Source: Shewanella cutis (GTDB taxonomy: Bacteria; Pseudomonadota; Gammaproteobacteria; Enterobacterales; Shewanellaceae). Taken from it: a stretch of 64,000 bases of DNA. The stretch covers positions 620,001-684,000 of the forward strand of contig NZ_JACSDI010000001.1 in assembly GCF_022410515.1 (NCBI RefSeq), read 5' to 3'. Below, piece by piece: positions 30,403 through 40,666 of the stretch (within the stretch, counting starts at the first letter, position 1; every line of letters starts with the position of its first letter). Position numbers and translations under genes: made by a program. The notes below the pieces were generated by a model. The model saw only the letters and a list, made by a program, of their open reading frames with translations. It was not told the DNA's origin and ran no database searches.

Positions 30403-31446
30403 CTATTTAAGGAAAGGCTTGAAGGCGTCACTGTAGTAGACTTTAAATCCTTCACCTTGCTTTTCTATTAGCATTATCGCCAAGTGTTCCTTCTTAGCAA
30501 GCTCCAATGATGCTTCTGTACCCAGAACCATCATTGCCGTCGCAAAACCATCTGCCGTCATACATTCTTTATGCAAAACGGTGACAGATGCTAGCTTATG
30601 ATTGATTGGCAAACCGGTACGCGGATCAATTATATGCGTAAAACGTTGGCCTTCTTCCTCATAATAATTGCGATAATCTCCGGACGTTGCCATAGACATA
30701 GTGCCAGGTTCAATCACCTGCTGCACAGCGATACCTTCATCGGTCGGCTTCTCTATTGCCACACGCCATGAGCTACCATCGCCCTTTGTGCCTTTAATGC
30801 TCAGCTCGCCACCAATTTCAACTAAGTAACCCGTTGCTTGGTACTTATCTAAAATAGAGGCGACTTTATCAACACCAAAACCCTTAGCGATTGACGATAA
30901 ATCCACATACAAGTGTGTATTATGTTTACTTAAACGATTGCCTTCGATAGACAATTCACGAATACCCGTTTTGGCCTTAGCTGCATCAATCTCGGCTTGA
31001 CTCGGTACTTTTGTCGGGCGCTTATCAGGTCCAAAACCCCACAGATTAACTAAAGGACCTAAGGTAATATCTAACGCTTTATCGGTAACGTCATATAAAC
31101 GCATACCTTCTCTAACTACCTTAATGGTATCGGGAGAGACTTCCACACTCTGCTCTAGCGGTAATTGATTGAAACGTGAAAGCTCGGAATTAGGACGATA
31201 GGTCGACATTTGGTTATTGACTTGCTCTAAGGCTAAGTCAATTTCAGCCTGCAATAGTTGGGCTGACGGCATTTGCTCATTGGGAACCACTTTAATGTGG
31301 TAAGTCGTTCCCATTGTGCTGCCCGCAAGGGAAATAACTTCATCCTGTTTGCTACAGGCTGAAATAAAAAAGGCCAGACCTACAAGGACCAGCCAGCTAA
31401 CTGAATGCTTAAACATTGAGGTTTTTAACGCTAGGGTTTTAAACAT
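30403..31446 (-). CDS. apbE: FAD:protein FMN transferase (lipoprotein)
   Basis: Mg-dependent flavin transferase that attaches FMN through a phosphoester to Thr in SGAT motifs of NqrB and NqrC. The N-terminus is a lipoprotein signal ending VGLAFFISACS. The core shows STMGTTYHIKV, TYRPNSELSRFN, the LSSIAKGFGVDKVA block, EIGGELSIKG, and FTHIIDPRTGLPINH (His/Asp of the active site). I start it at the ATG at 31446 (347 aa). The frame is open to 31524, but that extension overlaps the nqrF terminator hairpin. A second ATG ten codons later is also possible. It sits directly after nqrF. Confidence 0.95.
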   Translation of the reverse strand: MFKTLALKTSMFKHSVSWLVLVGLAFFISACSKQDEVISLAGSTMGTTYHIKVVPNEQMPSAQLLQAEIDLALEQVNNQMSTYRPNSELSRFNQLPLEQSVEVSPDTIKVVREGMRLYDVTDKALDITLGPLVNLWGFGPDKRPTKVPSQAEIDAAKAKTGIRELSIEGNRLSKHNTHLYVDLSSIAKGFGVDKVASILDKYQATGYLVEIGGELSIKGTKGDGSSWRVAIEKPTDEGIAVQQVIEPGTMSMATSGDYRNYYEEEGQRFTHIIDPRTGLPINHKLASVTVLHKECMTADGFATAMMVLGTEASLELAKKEHLAIMLIEKQGEGFKVYYSDAFKPFLK

Positions 31447-31486
31447 AGTGACTAACAACTCTTTATGTATGCCCTTTAATGCAAAA

Positions 31487-31520
31487 GTTGCAGATGAGAG
31501 CTCTACTCCACATCTGCAAC
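31487..31520 (-). terminator. Hairpin between nqrF and apbE
   Basis: GTTGCAGATG pairs with CATCTGCAAC around a 14-nt loop, followed by TTTTGC on the minus strand. It is probably a partial terminator or processing site that sets apbE-nqrM below the nqr genes. Confidence 0.6.
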
Positions 31521-31545
31521 TCATTTTTCCTTGGGCTAATTCACA

Positions 31546-32802
31546 TTAGCCGCCGAAGTCATCCAACAGGATGTTTTCGTCTTCGACACCAAGATTTTTC
31601 AACATACCGATCACGGCTGCGTTCATCATTGGAGGTCCACACATATAGAACTCACAATCTTCTGGAGCATCGTGATTTTTCAGGTAGTTTTCATACAGTA
31701 CGTTATGAATGAAACCTGTGTAACCATCCCAATTATCCTCAGGTTGAGGATCGGACAGTGCAACATGCCATACAAAGTTGTCGTTTTCAGCCGCTAAGCC
31801 GTCAAAATCTTCCACGTAGAACATTTCACGCTTAGAACGTGCACCGTACCAGAAGCTCATCTTACGCTTAGACTTCAGACGCTTCAGTTGGTCGAAAATA
31901 TGTGAACGCATTGGCGCCATACCGGCACCACCGCCGATAAACACCATTTCTGCATCGGTATCTTTCGCGAAGAATTCACCGAATGGACCAGAAATTGTCA
32001 CTTTATCGCCCGCTTTTAAGCTCCAAATATAAGATGACATCTTACCGCAAGGCAGTGTCAAATTACGTGGTGGTGGCGTCGCGATACGCACGTTCAACAT
32101 GATGATGCCAAACTCTTCAGGGTAGTTAGCCATCGAGTAAGCACGGATAGTTTCTTCGTCAACTTTGGATTCTAACTTGAAGAAACCAAAGTGTTCCCAG
32201 TCGCCACGGTATTTTGCTGGTACGTCGAAATCAGCATATTTAACATGGTGTGCAGGCGCTTCGATCTGGATGTAACCACCCGCACGGAACGGAACAGACT
32301 CACCATCAGGAATTTGCAGCTTCAGTTCTTTAATGAAGGTCGCCTTGTTATCGTTAGAGATAACAGTACATTCCCACTTCTTAATACCAAAGATTTCTTC
32401 GTCAAGCTCAATTTCCATATCGTTCTTAACGTTCACCTGACAAGACAGACGACAGCCTTTACGGGCGTCCCCCTTGCTGATGTGGTCTAATTCTGTTGGC
32501 AGGATATCACCACCGCCAGACTTAACCACCACGCGACATTGGCCACAAGAACCACCGCCACCACAGGCGCTCGATACGAAGATACCGTTGTTCGCCAGCA
32601 CGCCTAACAGCTTGCCACCCGCACCGGTTGTAATCGCTTTTTCAGGATCGTCGTTGATGCCGATCGTGATGTCACCGCTAGACACTAGCTTAGATTTAGC
32701 GAATAAAATCACTAACACTAACACTAGGACGATAGCAGTAAACATACTCACACCGAGGTAAACCTCAAGCGGAGTAGATTTAAAAATACCAAGAATATCC
32801 AT
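31546..32802 (-). CDS. nqrF: Na+-translocating NADH:quinone oxidoreductase subunit F
   Basis: Electron entry subunit of the sodium pump: takes a hydride from NADH onto FAD and passes electrons to a 2Fe-2S cluster. The 418 aa show one N-terminal membrane helix (residues 17-36), a ferredoxin domain with Cys80, Cys86, Cys89 and Cys121 ([12 protein letters not shown] and LSCQV), FAD motif [11 protein letters not shown], and NADH motif [12 protein letters not shown]. It ends in the conserved [10 protein letters not shown]. The N-terminus is about ten residues longer than in Vibrio. Last structural gene of the nqr operon. Confidence 0.98.
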   Translation of the reverse strand: MDILGIFKSTPLEVYLGVSMFTAIVLVLVLVILFAKSKLVSSGDITIGINDDPEKAITTGAGGKLLGVLANNGIFVSSACGGGGSCGQCRVVVKSGGGDILPTELDHISKGDARKGCRLSCQVNVKNDMEIELDEEIFGIKKWECTVISNDNKATFIKELKLQIPDGESVPFRAGGYIQIEAPAHHVKYADFDVPAKYRGDWEHFGFFKLESKVDEETIRAYSMANYPEEFGIIMLNVRIATPPPRNLTLPCGKMSSYIWSLKAGDKVTISGPFGEFFAKDTDAEMVFIGGGAGMAPMRSHIFDQLKRLKSKRKMSFWYGARSKREMFYVEDFDGLAAENDNFVWHVALSDPQPEDNWDGYTGFIHNVLYENYLKNHDAPEDCEFYMCGPPMMNAAVIGMLKNLGVEDENILLDDFGG

Positions 32803-32848
32803 TAACTTATCCTTAGAAGGTCCAATTCAAGAAGCCGTTTGGTGTCTC

Positions 32849-33457
32849 TTATAGAGACACACCAGAAAACGACATGAAACCTAAGGCCATTAAACCAGCA
32901 GTAATAAAGGTAATACCCAAACCACGCAGGCCATTAGGCACATCGGCATACTTCAGCTTCTCACGGATACCGGCCATCAATACGATAGCTAATGCCCAAC
33001 CTACTCCAGAGCCGAAACCAAACACCAGACTTTCACCCAGTTTATAGTCACGCTCAACCATAAATGATACCGCACCGAAAATCGCACAGTTCACAGTGAT
33101 CAGAGGTAAGAAGATACCTAACGCGTTGTACAAAGGAGGAAAGTACTTATCCAGTGCCATTTCCAGAATTTGAACTAAAGCCGCGATCACACCGATAAAG
33201 GTAATGAATTTCAAGAAGCTTAGGTCAGCTTCAGGTGCGCCGGCCCAAGCCAGTGCGCCAGGTGCTAACAGCCCTTGGTAAATAACTTGGTTAGCAGGAA
33301 CAGAGATAGTTAACACTACAACTACCGCAATCCCTAGGCCCATCGCAGTGGTCACTTTCTTCGATACCGCTAAGAAAGTACACATACCAAGGAAGAAGGC
33401 CAGTGCCATGTTTTCAATGAAAACAGAGCGAATTAACAGGCTAATATAATGTTCCAT
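32849..33457 (-). CDS. nqrE: Na+-translocating NADH:quinone oxidoreductase subunit E
   Basis: Membrane subunit of 202 aa with six hydrophobic helices. Together with NqrD it holds an iron centre between paired half-helices and forms part of the sodium path. [14 protein letters not shown] carries the conserved Cys of the first half and [17 protein letters not shown] that of the second. It starts 5 nt after the nqrD stop codon. Confidence 0.98.
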   Translation of the reverse strand: MEHYISLLIRSVFIENMALAFFLGMCTFLAVSKKVTTAMGLGIAVVVVLTISVPANQVIYQGLLAPGALAWAGAPEADLSFLKFITFIGVIAALVQILEMALDKYFPPLYNALGIFLPLITVNCAIFGAVSFMVERDYKLGESLVFGFGSGVGWALAIVLMAGIREKLKYADVPNGLRGLGITFITAGLMALGFMSFSGVSL

Positions 33458-33462
33458 CTCAA

Positions 33463-34095
33463 TTACCCTTTTGCTTCAACTTGCTCTGGCTTATAGGTAC
33501 GAATAATCCAAATCAGCATACCGATCAGGAAGAACGCACTTGGCGGCAGTAATAGCAGACCGTTTGGTTGATACCAGCCACCATCAGAGATCTTGTGCAG
33601 GATTTGAACACCGAACAGAGAACCGTTACCAAACAGTTCACGCACAAAGCCAACAGCTAATAGAATCGCACCGTAACCTAAACCGTTACCGATACCATCC
33701 ATAAAGCTCATCATTGGCGGTGTTTTCATCGCATAGGCTTCAGCACGCCCCATTACGATACAGTTCGTAATAATAAGGCCAACGAATACCGATAATTGCT
33801 TAGAAATCTGATAAGCATAAGCCTGCAGCAATTGGTCAACCACGATTACCAGAGAGGCAATAATGGTCATCTGTACGATAATACGTACGCTGCTAGGAAT
33901 ATGATTACGGATCATTGAGATAAACAGGTTAGAAAACGCTGTTACCGCAGTTAATGCCAACGCCATCACCAATGCAGTTTCGAGCTTACTCGTTACCGCT
34001 AACGCACTACATACACCAAGAACTTGTAATGCAATCGGGTTGTTGTTGACGATAGGTCCAGTCAGAACCTGTTTCAGTTCTTTAGCGTCAGACAT
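33463..34095 (-). CDS. nqrD: Na+-translocating NADH:quinone oxidoreductase subunit D
   Basis: Membrane subunit of 210 aa, homologous to NqrE and RnfA/E. Six hydrophobic helices are visible, with conserved Cys in [13 protein letters not shown] and [18 protein letters not shown]. Its ATG overlaps the nqrC TAA by one base (TAATG), indicating translational coupling. Confidence 0.98.
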   Translation of the reverse strand: MSDAKELKQVLTGPIVNNNPIALQVLGVCSALAVTSKLETALVMALALTAVTAFSNLFISMIRNHIPSSVRIIVQMTIIASLVIVVDQLLQAYAYQISKQLSVFVGLIITNCIVMGRAEAYAMKTPPMMSFMDGIGNGLGYGAILLAVGFVRELFGNGSLFGVQILHKISDGGWYQPNGLLLLPPSAFFLIGMLIWIIRTYKPEQVEAKG

Positions 34096-34883
34096 TAGCT
34101 GAGACCTCCATTGCGTGCTTTTTCAATGAAACTCGCAAAACCTTCTTTACCTAACCAGAATGTCAGAGAGTGTTGAACACCGTTACTGGTCAGAGTCGCG
34201 CCGGATAATGCATCTACACCGTATTCAGTGCTAGCCACTGCAGGGTTTTTAGTTACGCTGATTGCAATATTACCTTGCTCATCAAATAACTTTTTACCAT
34301 GCCACTTGGCTTTCCACTGAGCATTTTGGACTTCACCACCAAGACCAGGGGTTTCACCGTGCTCGTAGTAAACTAGGCTTTGAATCGTGTTGAGATCAGC
34401 ATCTAACGCCAAGAAAGCGTACATAGTTGACCACAAACCATAACCATGAACTGGCAGGATCACGCTGGTTAACTTACCTTGATCGTCGCGAACGAGATAA
34501 ACCACAGCGTCCTCTGAAACACGCTTAACAGAAGCAATGTCGTTTTCGGGGACAAATGAGGTCTTCACATCACGAGCCGCTTTGCGTTGGTCAAATGTAT
34601 TGGCGTCAACACCTTCAACCCAATCACCGGTTTTTAAGTTAACTAACTTAGCTTCGATATGCTTACCGTAAGTTTCCAAAATTTGCGCTTTGGTCACTTT
34701 ACCGGCTTTAGTGTCAATCAGACCCGCAGCTTCCAGAATGTACTTTTGCTTATCAAGCAGTTTGTTTTCTGCCTGAGTTGGGCGCAGTAATACTGCCGCA
34801 GTCGACACAAATATCGCACAAATTAGACATAAGCCAACGACGATAAATAACGTTCTGCCGAACGAATCTTTATTACTAGCCAC
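34095..34883 (-). CDS. nqrC: Na+-translocating NADH:quinone oxidoreductase subunit C
   Basis: Subunit with one N-terminal membrane helix and a periplasmic domain carrying covalent FMN. The flavinylation motif is SGATLTS, with the modified Thr near residue 230. I start it at a GTG (34883) with GGAGG 7 nt upstream, giving 262 aa and the N-terminus [12 protein letters not shown] after the initiator, as in other NqrC. The open frame to 34952 runs back into nqrB coding sequence. nqrB and nqrC overlap by 8 bp. Confidence 0.97.
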   Translation of the reverse strand: MASNKDSFGRTLFIVVGLCLICAIFVSTAAVLLRPTQAENKLLDKQKYILEAAGLIDTKAGKVTKAQILETYGKHIEAKLVNLKTGDWVEGVDANTFDQRKAARDVKTSFVPENDIASVKRVSEDAVVYLVRDDQGKLTSVILPVHGYGLWSTMYAFLALDADLNTIQSLVYYEHGETPGLGGEVQNAQWKAKWHGKKLFDEQGNIAISVTKNPAVASTEYGVDALSGATLTSNGVQHSLTFWLGKEGFASFIEKARNGGLS

Positions 34884-36075
34884 GAGCAATCCTCCGCTTG
34901 ATATTTGCCTGAACCACGAAGTGGTCGAACAATGGCGCGAACAAGTTAGCAAACAGAATCGCTAACATCATGCCTTCTGGGAACGCAGGGTTAATCACGC
35001 GGATGAACACAGCCATTGCACCAATCAAGATACCGTATGCCCATTTAGCTTGGTTAGTAAATGACGCAGACACTGGGTCAGTCGCCATAAACATCATGCC
35101 AAATGCAAAACCACCTAACACTAAGTGCCAGTACCAAGGCATTGCAAACATTGGGTTTGTGTCACTACCAACAAAGTTAAGCAGAGTAGAAATGGCAATC
35201 ATACCCACCATCACACCGCCAACAATGCGCCATGAAGCAATACGGGTATAGATGATGACCAGACCACCTAACAGAATCGCCAACGTCGATACTTCACCCA
35301 CAGAGCCTGGAATGAAACCGAAGAACGCATCCCACCAGTTTTGGTTGAAGGCATAATCTAAGGTGCCAGATGCCGCTTGACTCAGTGCTGTTGCACCTGA
35401 GTAACCGTCAGCCACAACCCAAGTAGTGTCACCAGACATGTTTAGCGGATAAGCGAAAAACAGGAAGGCACGACCAGCAAGAGCAGGGTTTAAGAAGTTA
35501 CGCCCTGTACCACCGAACACTTCTTTGGCTACCACCACACCGAAGGTGATACCCATAGCTACCATCCACAATGGGATAGTTGCTGGCAGTGTTAAAGCGA
35601 ACAGGATAGAGGTGACGAAGAAACCTTCGTTAACTTCATGACCACGGATAGCAGCAAACAGCACTTCCCAAATACCGCCGACGGCAAACGTCACAGCATA
35701 GATAGGTAGGAAGAAACAGGCGCCATACCACATCAGCGCAGGCCAACCAGAGTTTGCAGTCAGTTCAGTACCGAACATGCTAAACAAGCTCACTTGCCAT
35801 ACATCAGGGGTCGCAAAACCAGCCACTAAAGCTATTTGAGCTTGTAAACCTACGTTGTACATCCCCACAAACATCGCAGGGAAAGCACAGGCCCAAACCG
35901 TAATCATCATACGTTTTAGGTCAAGGTTATCGCGAACGTGGGTCTTGCCCTTATTCACTTTACCCGGGGTATAAAAAATGGTGTATGCCGCTTCGAAGAG
36001 GGCATAAAACTTTTCGTATTTACCGCCTTTTTCAAAGTCGGGTTCAATACGTTCGAAAAAATCTTTCAAGCTCAT
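34876..36075 (-). CDS. nqrB: Na+-translocating NADH:quinone oxidoreductase subunit B
   Basis: Largest membrane subunit (399 aa, about ten helices); binds covalent FMN, riboflavin and quinone. The FMN motif is [11 protein letters not shown], with the modified Thr near residue 229. [15 protein letters not shown] and [13 protein letters not shown] are conserved. The start at 36075 ([18 protein letters not shown]) matches other NqrB and overlaps the nqrA stop by one base (TAATG). An upstream in-frame ATG is inside nqrA and unlikely. Confidence 0.98.
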   Translation of the reverse strand: MSLKDFFERIEPDFEKGGKYEKFYALFEAAYTIFYTPGKVNKGKTHVRDNLDLKRMMITVWACAFPAMFVGMYNVGLQAQIALVAGFATPDVWQVSLFSMFGTELTANSGWPALMWYGACFFLPIYAVTFAVGGIWEVLFAAIRGHEVNEGFFVTSILFALTLPATIPLWMVAMGITFGVVVAKEVFGGTGRNFLNPALAGRAFLFFAYPLNMSGDTTWVVADGYSGATALSQAASGTLDYAFNQNWWDAFFGFIPGSVGEVSTLAILLGGLVIIYTRIASWRIVGGVMVGMIAISTLLNFVGSDTNPMFAMPWYWHLVLGGFAFGMMFMATDPVSASFTNQAKWAYGILIGAMAVFIRVINPAFPEGMMLAILFANLFAPLFDHFVVQANIKRRIARG

Positions 36076-37409
36076 TAGCCTTCCCTCACGATCGTATCTA
36101 AACAATCACGCAGATATGAACCATAGTCATATTTGCCTGGACATACGAAAGTACACAGTGCGAGATCTTCTTCATCCAACTCTAACGCGCCTAATGTAGC
36201 TGCACCGTCAAAGTCACCCGAAATCAGGTCACGCAGTAACATTGTAGGAAGAATATCCAGAGGCATTACACGCTCATAGTTACCAATAGGTACCATAGCG
36301 CGGTCAGAACCACCTGTGCTCGTTGTCATATTGAACAAACGAGAAGAACTTAAGTGACCAAGGAATGCACGAGTGATAGAGAATTTGTTCGCGCCAGGTA
36401 ATACCCAACCCAAAAATTCTTTTTCTGTGCCTTCTTCAAGCAGACTTACCTGCATATGGTAACGGCCTAAATACCCTTGAGGACCTACCGCTGTACGACC
36501 ATTGAGCACAGAGCCTGAAATAAAGCGCACGTTACCCGCGAGGGTTTCGCCCGCAGTTAGTTCAGTCATGCTTGCACCTAAAACAGTGCGAACCAATCTT
36601 GGCTTAGCCGCTTTAGGACCAGCAATCGCAACTACACGTTCGGTATTCAGTTGGCCTGTCGTAAATAGCTGACCAATGGCTATTACATCTTGGTAACCGA
36701 CATGCCAAACAGTACGTTTTGCAGAGGCTGGAAGTAGGAAATGGATATGAGTACCAACAAGACCCGCTGGGTGAATACCGGCAAATTCTTCAACTTGGGC
36801 ATTAGCGGCAGGAATATCGGCGCCAGGCGCTTTACAAAGGTAAACTTTACCTTCAGTAAGTCTTGCTAACACTTTAAGACCATTAGCAAAATCTTCTTTA
36901 TGCTCACGGATCACTACGACAGGATCGGCTGCATGGGGTTGCGTATCAATGGCGGTTACAAAAATACCCGCAGCAGAAGAATCTACCGCTGGCACTTTGC
37001 TGAAAGGACGTGTACGCAATGCAGTCCATAAACCTGACTCAATCAGGTTGTCACGGACCAGTTGCGAGTCAAGCGTATCAAGAGCAGTGGCGTCATACTT
37101 AGCAAAGGAAACGCTTTCGTTACCTTCCACTTGAATAACAACAGACTGCAGCACACGCTGGGCGCCCCGGTTAATGTCTAATATAGTACCACTGGCTAAA
37201 GCCGTATATTTTACGCCAGGATTTTTCTTATCTTCGAAAATCACCTGACCTTTTTGTACTTTATCGCCCACTTTGATCTTCATCGTTGGACGTAAGCCAA
37301 TATACTCTTCACCCAAAGTAGCTACATGTTTAATGGCTGGGCCATTATGGATAACTTGCTCTGGTCCGCCTGCTATAGGCAGTTCCAATCCTTTCTTAAT
37401 TGTAATCAT
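36075..37409 (-). CDS. nqrA: Na+-translocating NADH:quinone oxidoreductase subunit A
   Basis: Cytoplasmic-side subunit of 444 aa, first gene of the operon. It begins [16 protein letters not shown], as in Vibrio, and contains [36 protein letters not shown] and the C-terminal [14 protein letters not shown]. The start at 37409 is chosen by family N-terminus; an in-frame ATG 11 codons upstream is less likely. The RBS is weak (GTGGA). The upstream gap probably holds the operon promoter. Confidence 0.98.
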   Translation of the reverse strand: MITIKKGLELPIAGGPEQVIHNGPAIKHVATLGEEYIGLRPTMKIKVGDKVQKGQVIFEDKKNPGVKYTALASGTILDINRGAQRVLQSVVIQVEGNESVSFAKYDATALDTLDSQLVRDNLIESGLWTALRTRPFSKVPAVDSSAAGIFVTAIDTQPHAADPVVVIREHKEDFANGLKVLARLTEGKVYLCKAPGADIPAANAQVEEFAGIHPAGLVGTHIHFLLPASAKRTVWHVGYQDVIAIGQLFTTGQLNTERVVAIAGPKAAKPRLVRTVLGASMTELTAGETLAGNVRFISGSVLNGRTAVGPQGYLGRYHMQVSLLEEGTEKEFLGWVLPGANKFSITRAFLGHLSSSRLFNMTTSTGGSDRAMVPIGNYERVMPLDILPTMLLRDLISGDFDGAATLGALELDEEDLALCTFVCPGKYDYGSYLRDCLDTIVREG

Positions 37410-37808
37410 ATCCACAAGCACTACGTTTTGAAGGAAAGACAATGCGCCGCGTTCCTGCTAAATACGAAGGTTTTAAACAAAACCTACTGCATTGAGCTAG
37501 CGCAGATTTATCACAGAAATGCGATCGCAATCACGCTGGTCGCGCGCATTTTACCCCAATTACCGTGCCATCGCCACGAAAATTATAGGTGTTTTCAAAC
37601 CTAAAATAAGGATTTAAAAGAATCACGCGCTACAGCGTTCGCCTTCCGACCGAATAAGGGTTCAGAAAGAGAGTATTACGGTCGTCAAATACTATAACAT
37701 TAATTTTTAAAGAATTAATTTAGCAAAAGGTCGATAACCTGCGATATCTAGAAATCTAAATGCCTTTTCGCTTTATTCCTAATCACTTTAAACAACATTT
37801 AACTCAGT
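37410..37808. other. Promoter region of the nqr operon
   Basis: About 400 bp between nqrA and the end of the TonB receptor gene. A minus-strand TATAAT at plus 37582-37587 is the best -10 candidate. GGTTTTAAACAAAACC at 37469-37484 is a perfect inverted repeat that could form a hairpin in the 5' UTR. No recognised operator. No clear terminator for the receptor gene was found. Confidence 0.45.
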
Positions 37809-39860
37809 TTAGAAACGCCATTGATAGCCTAAATAGCTGATCCGTCCATTCTCGACTCGAATTCCACTATTTGATGCTGTTGTCACTAAAGATTCATCGA
37901 GTAGGTTTTCAAGGCGAAAATACACCCTGTGATGCATATCAATATCGTAGTTCGCCGCTAAATCGACACGCCATTGACTGTCAACGCGTTGCAACTCACT
38001 ACCATACTGAATTAAATCACGTTCAGCTTGATAAGCCGTAGCAAGATTTAATTGATAATCGGCGTATTTTAGCCCCGCACTTAATTGCAGTTGATGCTCG
38101 GGTAACCAAGCCAGTTTATCCCCCTCCAAGACACACCCTTGGATATCAATGCAAGTATTAGTCTGATATTCAGCGCTAAGATATTGATAATTTAGCCCCA
38201 AAGGCAATTCAAACTCACCTAGCATCCAGCGATAGCCAAGGCCGAGTTCAATCCCATAGGTAAGCACATCGGGTATATTTTCTTGAATTAGCAGACGAGA
38301 ATCGACGCACATGGAGTAGCTATCGCAATCAACATGCAAATTATCAAATTCTTGTACATAGGCACGCAGATCGGCCTGAACGCCATCACTCGCATATTGG
38401 GCACTGACTTGATAATGAAGCGACTCCTGTGCTTCTTGGGAAAGATTGCCCGCACTCGCCGCCGTCCACGCCCGGCGTATATCGGTACTAAAACGCCAAT
38501 CACCAGCATCATAAAGCACACCAAGTTGTGGCATCCAATCGCTATCATAAAAGTCCGCTTCCTCAAGCCCAGCAAAAGCTAAGCTCACTTCACGATTAAC
38601 ACTAACATGCTCGTAAGTAAGGCCTAACTTGATTTGCATGCCCTGCCAACGCCATAAAGAGTCGATTGCCGACGTCAGCGCCGTGGCATCATCGGTGTAG
38701 GCTAACACCGCATTAGACTCATCACGGACGATACTTCTGTCGGCTTGCCATAATGCAGCTTGATCACCAAAACGCATCTCTGCTTTATCGGTATGATAAC
38801 GAGCACTGTAGGTAATTTGATGTTCGCCGTATTGGTTTATCGACTGAGTCTGGGCACCAAACGCACTGTAATCATTGTCTTGCACCAACATATTTAAATC
38901 GGCGCCATTCGCACTGGGATTACGATCGAAGGCGGCGATATCATAAAGCGTTCCCAACTCAATATTTCGCCCATTAAACGCACCAAGCTGATCCAGTCGT
39001 TGTGAATAGGATTGATAGTAAAAGTCGCTAATCACTTTGCTATCACCTAAGTTGACTTGGTGTGATAACTGGTATTTGTGTTGCCGTCCTTGATGTTTAT
39101 CTTGTGCGGTAGCGGAATACAGCAACAAAGGATCCTGCTGCCAGTCAACGGCAGTGCTCCCAAGCAATGAGCGGTAACTATCATCGTCGATAAATTGGTA
39201 GGTAAATTCCGTTTGCTGCGGACTGCGAGCACCAAGCAAGCTCGTGGCGTTGACCTTAAATAAGATATCCGTTTTTTTTCTGTCAGCATCGCTGCCGTTT
39301 AAAAAAATCGCATCACCTTGTTCTTTAATATAATTAGCCGCAAATAAGGCACCGTATTCTTTTTGGTTAACACCCCAACGCATACCCGCATTCACATCTG
39401 AATCCGTCGTCCCTTCGATTTGAACACTGCCAGATTGTGGCCGTTCAATAATGTGAAGGCTTTGGTAATCCACCACACCAAATGCTCCCTGACCACCAAC
39501 AGCCATATTTGCCAGTGGCGTAGTCGTCACACTTTGCTGCAATAAAAGATGGGGTAATAGTTGCAGTTGTGGTGCCGAATAGGGCGCAGGTGAGAAATAC
39601 ACCCTATCTTGCATCACAGCAACACCTTGGCTGGCTGAGCGCATACTGATATTAGCGGAATTGCCACTATGGTCAGCCCGAAGCAAAGTTAAGCTATTGA
39701 GACTGCTTAACTGCATTGCATCATCAATGGAGTGGTACTGATCGTTGAGCTTTGCTAAATCGAGAGTTTGAGAATAGAGGGGATTTGCATTAAGTGAATT
39801 TGCGTAAACACAGGAAACCGCCAGCGCGGTCAGCGACATGACAAAATAGCGACTTGACAT
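37809..39860 (-). CDS. TonB-dependent receptor, divergent
   Basis: A 683-aa exported protein with a signal peptide (MSSRYFVMSLTALAVSCVYANS). It looks like an outer-membrane beta-barrel: alternating aromatic strands throughout and a final aromatic-ended strand, GRISYLGYQWRF. The region at residues 45-140 resembles a plug domain, but the classical TonB box and the usual plug wording are weak, and it is shorter than siderophore receptors. Near 515-525 (DCDSYSMC) and 575-582 (CIDIQGC) are Cys pairs, perhaps disulphide-bonded loops. Substrate unknown. A palindrome lies at its promoter. Confidence 0.8.
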   Translation of the reverse strand: MSSRYFVMSLTALAVSCVYANSLNANPLYSQTLDLAKLNDQYHSIDDAMQLSSLNSLTLLRADHSGNSANISMRSASQGVAVMQDRVYFSPAPYSAPQLQLLPHLLLQQSVTTTPLANMAVGGQGAFGVVDYQSLHIIERPQSGSVQIEGTTDSDVNAGMRWGVNQKEYGALFAANYIKEQGDAIFLNGSDADRKKTDILFKVNATSLLGARSPQQTEFTYQFIDDDSYRSLLGSTAVDWQQDPLLLYSATAQDKHQGRQHKYQLSHQVNLGDSKVISDFYYQSYSQRLDQLGAFNGRNIELGTLYDIAAFDRNPSANGADLNMLVQDNDYSAFGAQTQSINQYGEHQITYSARYHTDKAEMRFGDQAALWQADRSIVRDESNAVLAYTDDATALTSAIDSLWRWQGMQIKLGLTYEHVSVNREVSLAFAGLEEADFYDSDWMPQLGVLYDAGDWRFSTDIRRAWTAASAGNLSQEAQESLHYQVSAQYASDGVQADLRAYVQEFDNLHVDCDSYSMCVDSRLLIQENIPDVLTYGIELGLGYRWMLGEFELPLGLNYQYLSAEYQTNTCIDIQGCVLEGDKLAWLPEHQLQLSAGLKYADYQLNLATAYQAERDLIQYGSELQRVDSQWRVDLAANYDIDMHHRVYFRLENLLDESLVTTASNSGIRVENGRISYLGYQWRF

Positions 39861-39902
39861 ACCAAGCTCCCAAAACTTTTTGTTAGCGTACGGCGTTTGT
39901 TG

Positions 39903-39920
39903 TTATTTTGTAAAATAACT
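39903..39920. promoter_or_regulatory. Palindromic candidate operator of the TonB receptor gene
   Basis: GTTATTTT and AAAATAAC are perfect 8-bp inverted arms around a 2-bp centre, about 45 nt upstream of the receptor start codon. It does not match the Fur consensus. The regulator is not known. Confidence 0.35.
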
Positions 39921-39931
39921 GAATTTGCAAG

Positions 39932-39958
39932 AAAAAAAAAGCGACTATTGTCGCTTTC
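39932..39958 (-). terminator. Intrinsic terminator of luxS
   Basis: AAAGCGAC pairs with GTCGCTTT around a 4-nt loop, with a nine-base T-run on the minus strand, about 35 nt past the luxS stop. Confidence 0.85.
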
Positions 39959-39992
39959 TCTACCCATTAGTGTTAAGCCAGATATTCGCGGC

Positions 39993-40502
39993 CTAGAGTT
40001 TACCTAGAATCTCATCACTGAGTTTTAAGTCATCGTTGCGGTTAACACTCACGCCAGCTGCGATAATATTACGCGCAATGTCCTGCGCTTGCTCTAAAGA
40101 GTGCATCTCATAGGTGCCACATTGATATTCGTTAAGCTCAGGAATTTCAGATTGTTCAACAACTTTTAGCACATCTTCCATTGAAGCAAGCCACGCATCC
40201 GCAACTTGACGTTCAGTAGGCACACCAATCAGACTCATATAAAAGCCGGTGCGACAGCCCATTGGAGAAATATCAATAATTTCCACATCATCACCATTTA
40301 AATGGTCGCGCATAAAGCCCGCAAACAGATGTTCCAAAGTGTGGATGCCACGCTCGCTCAGGATATCTTTATTTGGTGCGCAAAAACGCAGATCGAATAC
40401 GGTAATCGCATCGCCTTTTGGGGTCGTCATATGTTTGGCAACACGTACGGCAGGTGCATTCATCCGAGTATGGTCAACGGTAAAGCTATCAAGTAATGGC
40501 AT
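39993..40502 (-). CDS. luxS: S-ribosylhomocysteine lyase (AI-2 synthase)
   Basis: Cleaves S-ribosylhomocysteine to homocysteine and DPD, the AI-2 precursor, closing the activated-methyl cycle. The ATG at 40502 has GGAG 6 nt upstream and gives 169 aa, the LuxS length. Metal ligands are His54 and His58 in [16 protein letters not shown] and Cys128 in [11 protein letters not shown]; the catalytic Cys83 is in [13 protein letters not shown]. All are intact. It is monocistronic. Confidence 0.98.
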   Translation of the reverse strand: MPLLDSFTVDHTRMNAPAVRVAKHMTTPKGDAITVFDLRFCAPNKDILSERGIHTLEHLFAGFMRDHLNGDDVEIIDISPMGCRTGFYMSLIGVPTERQVADAWLASMEDVLKVVEQSEIPELNEYQCGTYEMHSLEQAQDIARNIIAAGVSVNRNDDLKLSDEILGKL

Positions 40503-40666
40503 AGAGATCTCCAAATTATCAGGGCGATACAACGCCACTGTCGCTATCTGTTTATAGGTGCAAGCATAACATCAAATGGATTTGGACCGATAACAAGATA
40601 ACTTAAGATGAAATCATCTCATACCAGTCAGATGCTAATATAAACATTTTGTGTAAATAAACGGCA

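Noticed and set aside
31447..31524. Extended apbE start
   Set aside because: The 26 extra codons overlap the hairpin after nqrF and precede a complete lipoprotein signal.
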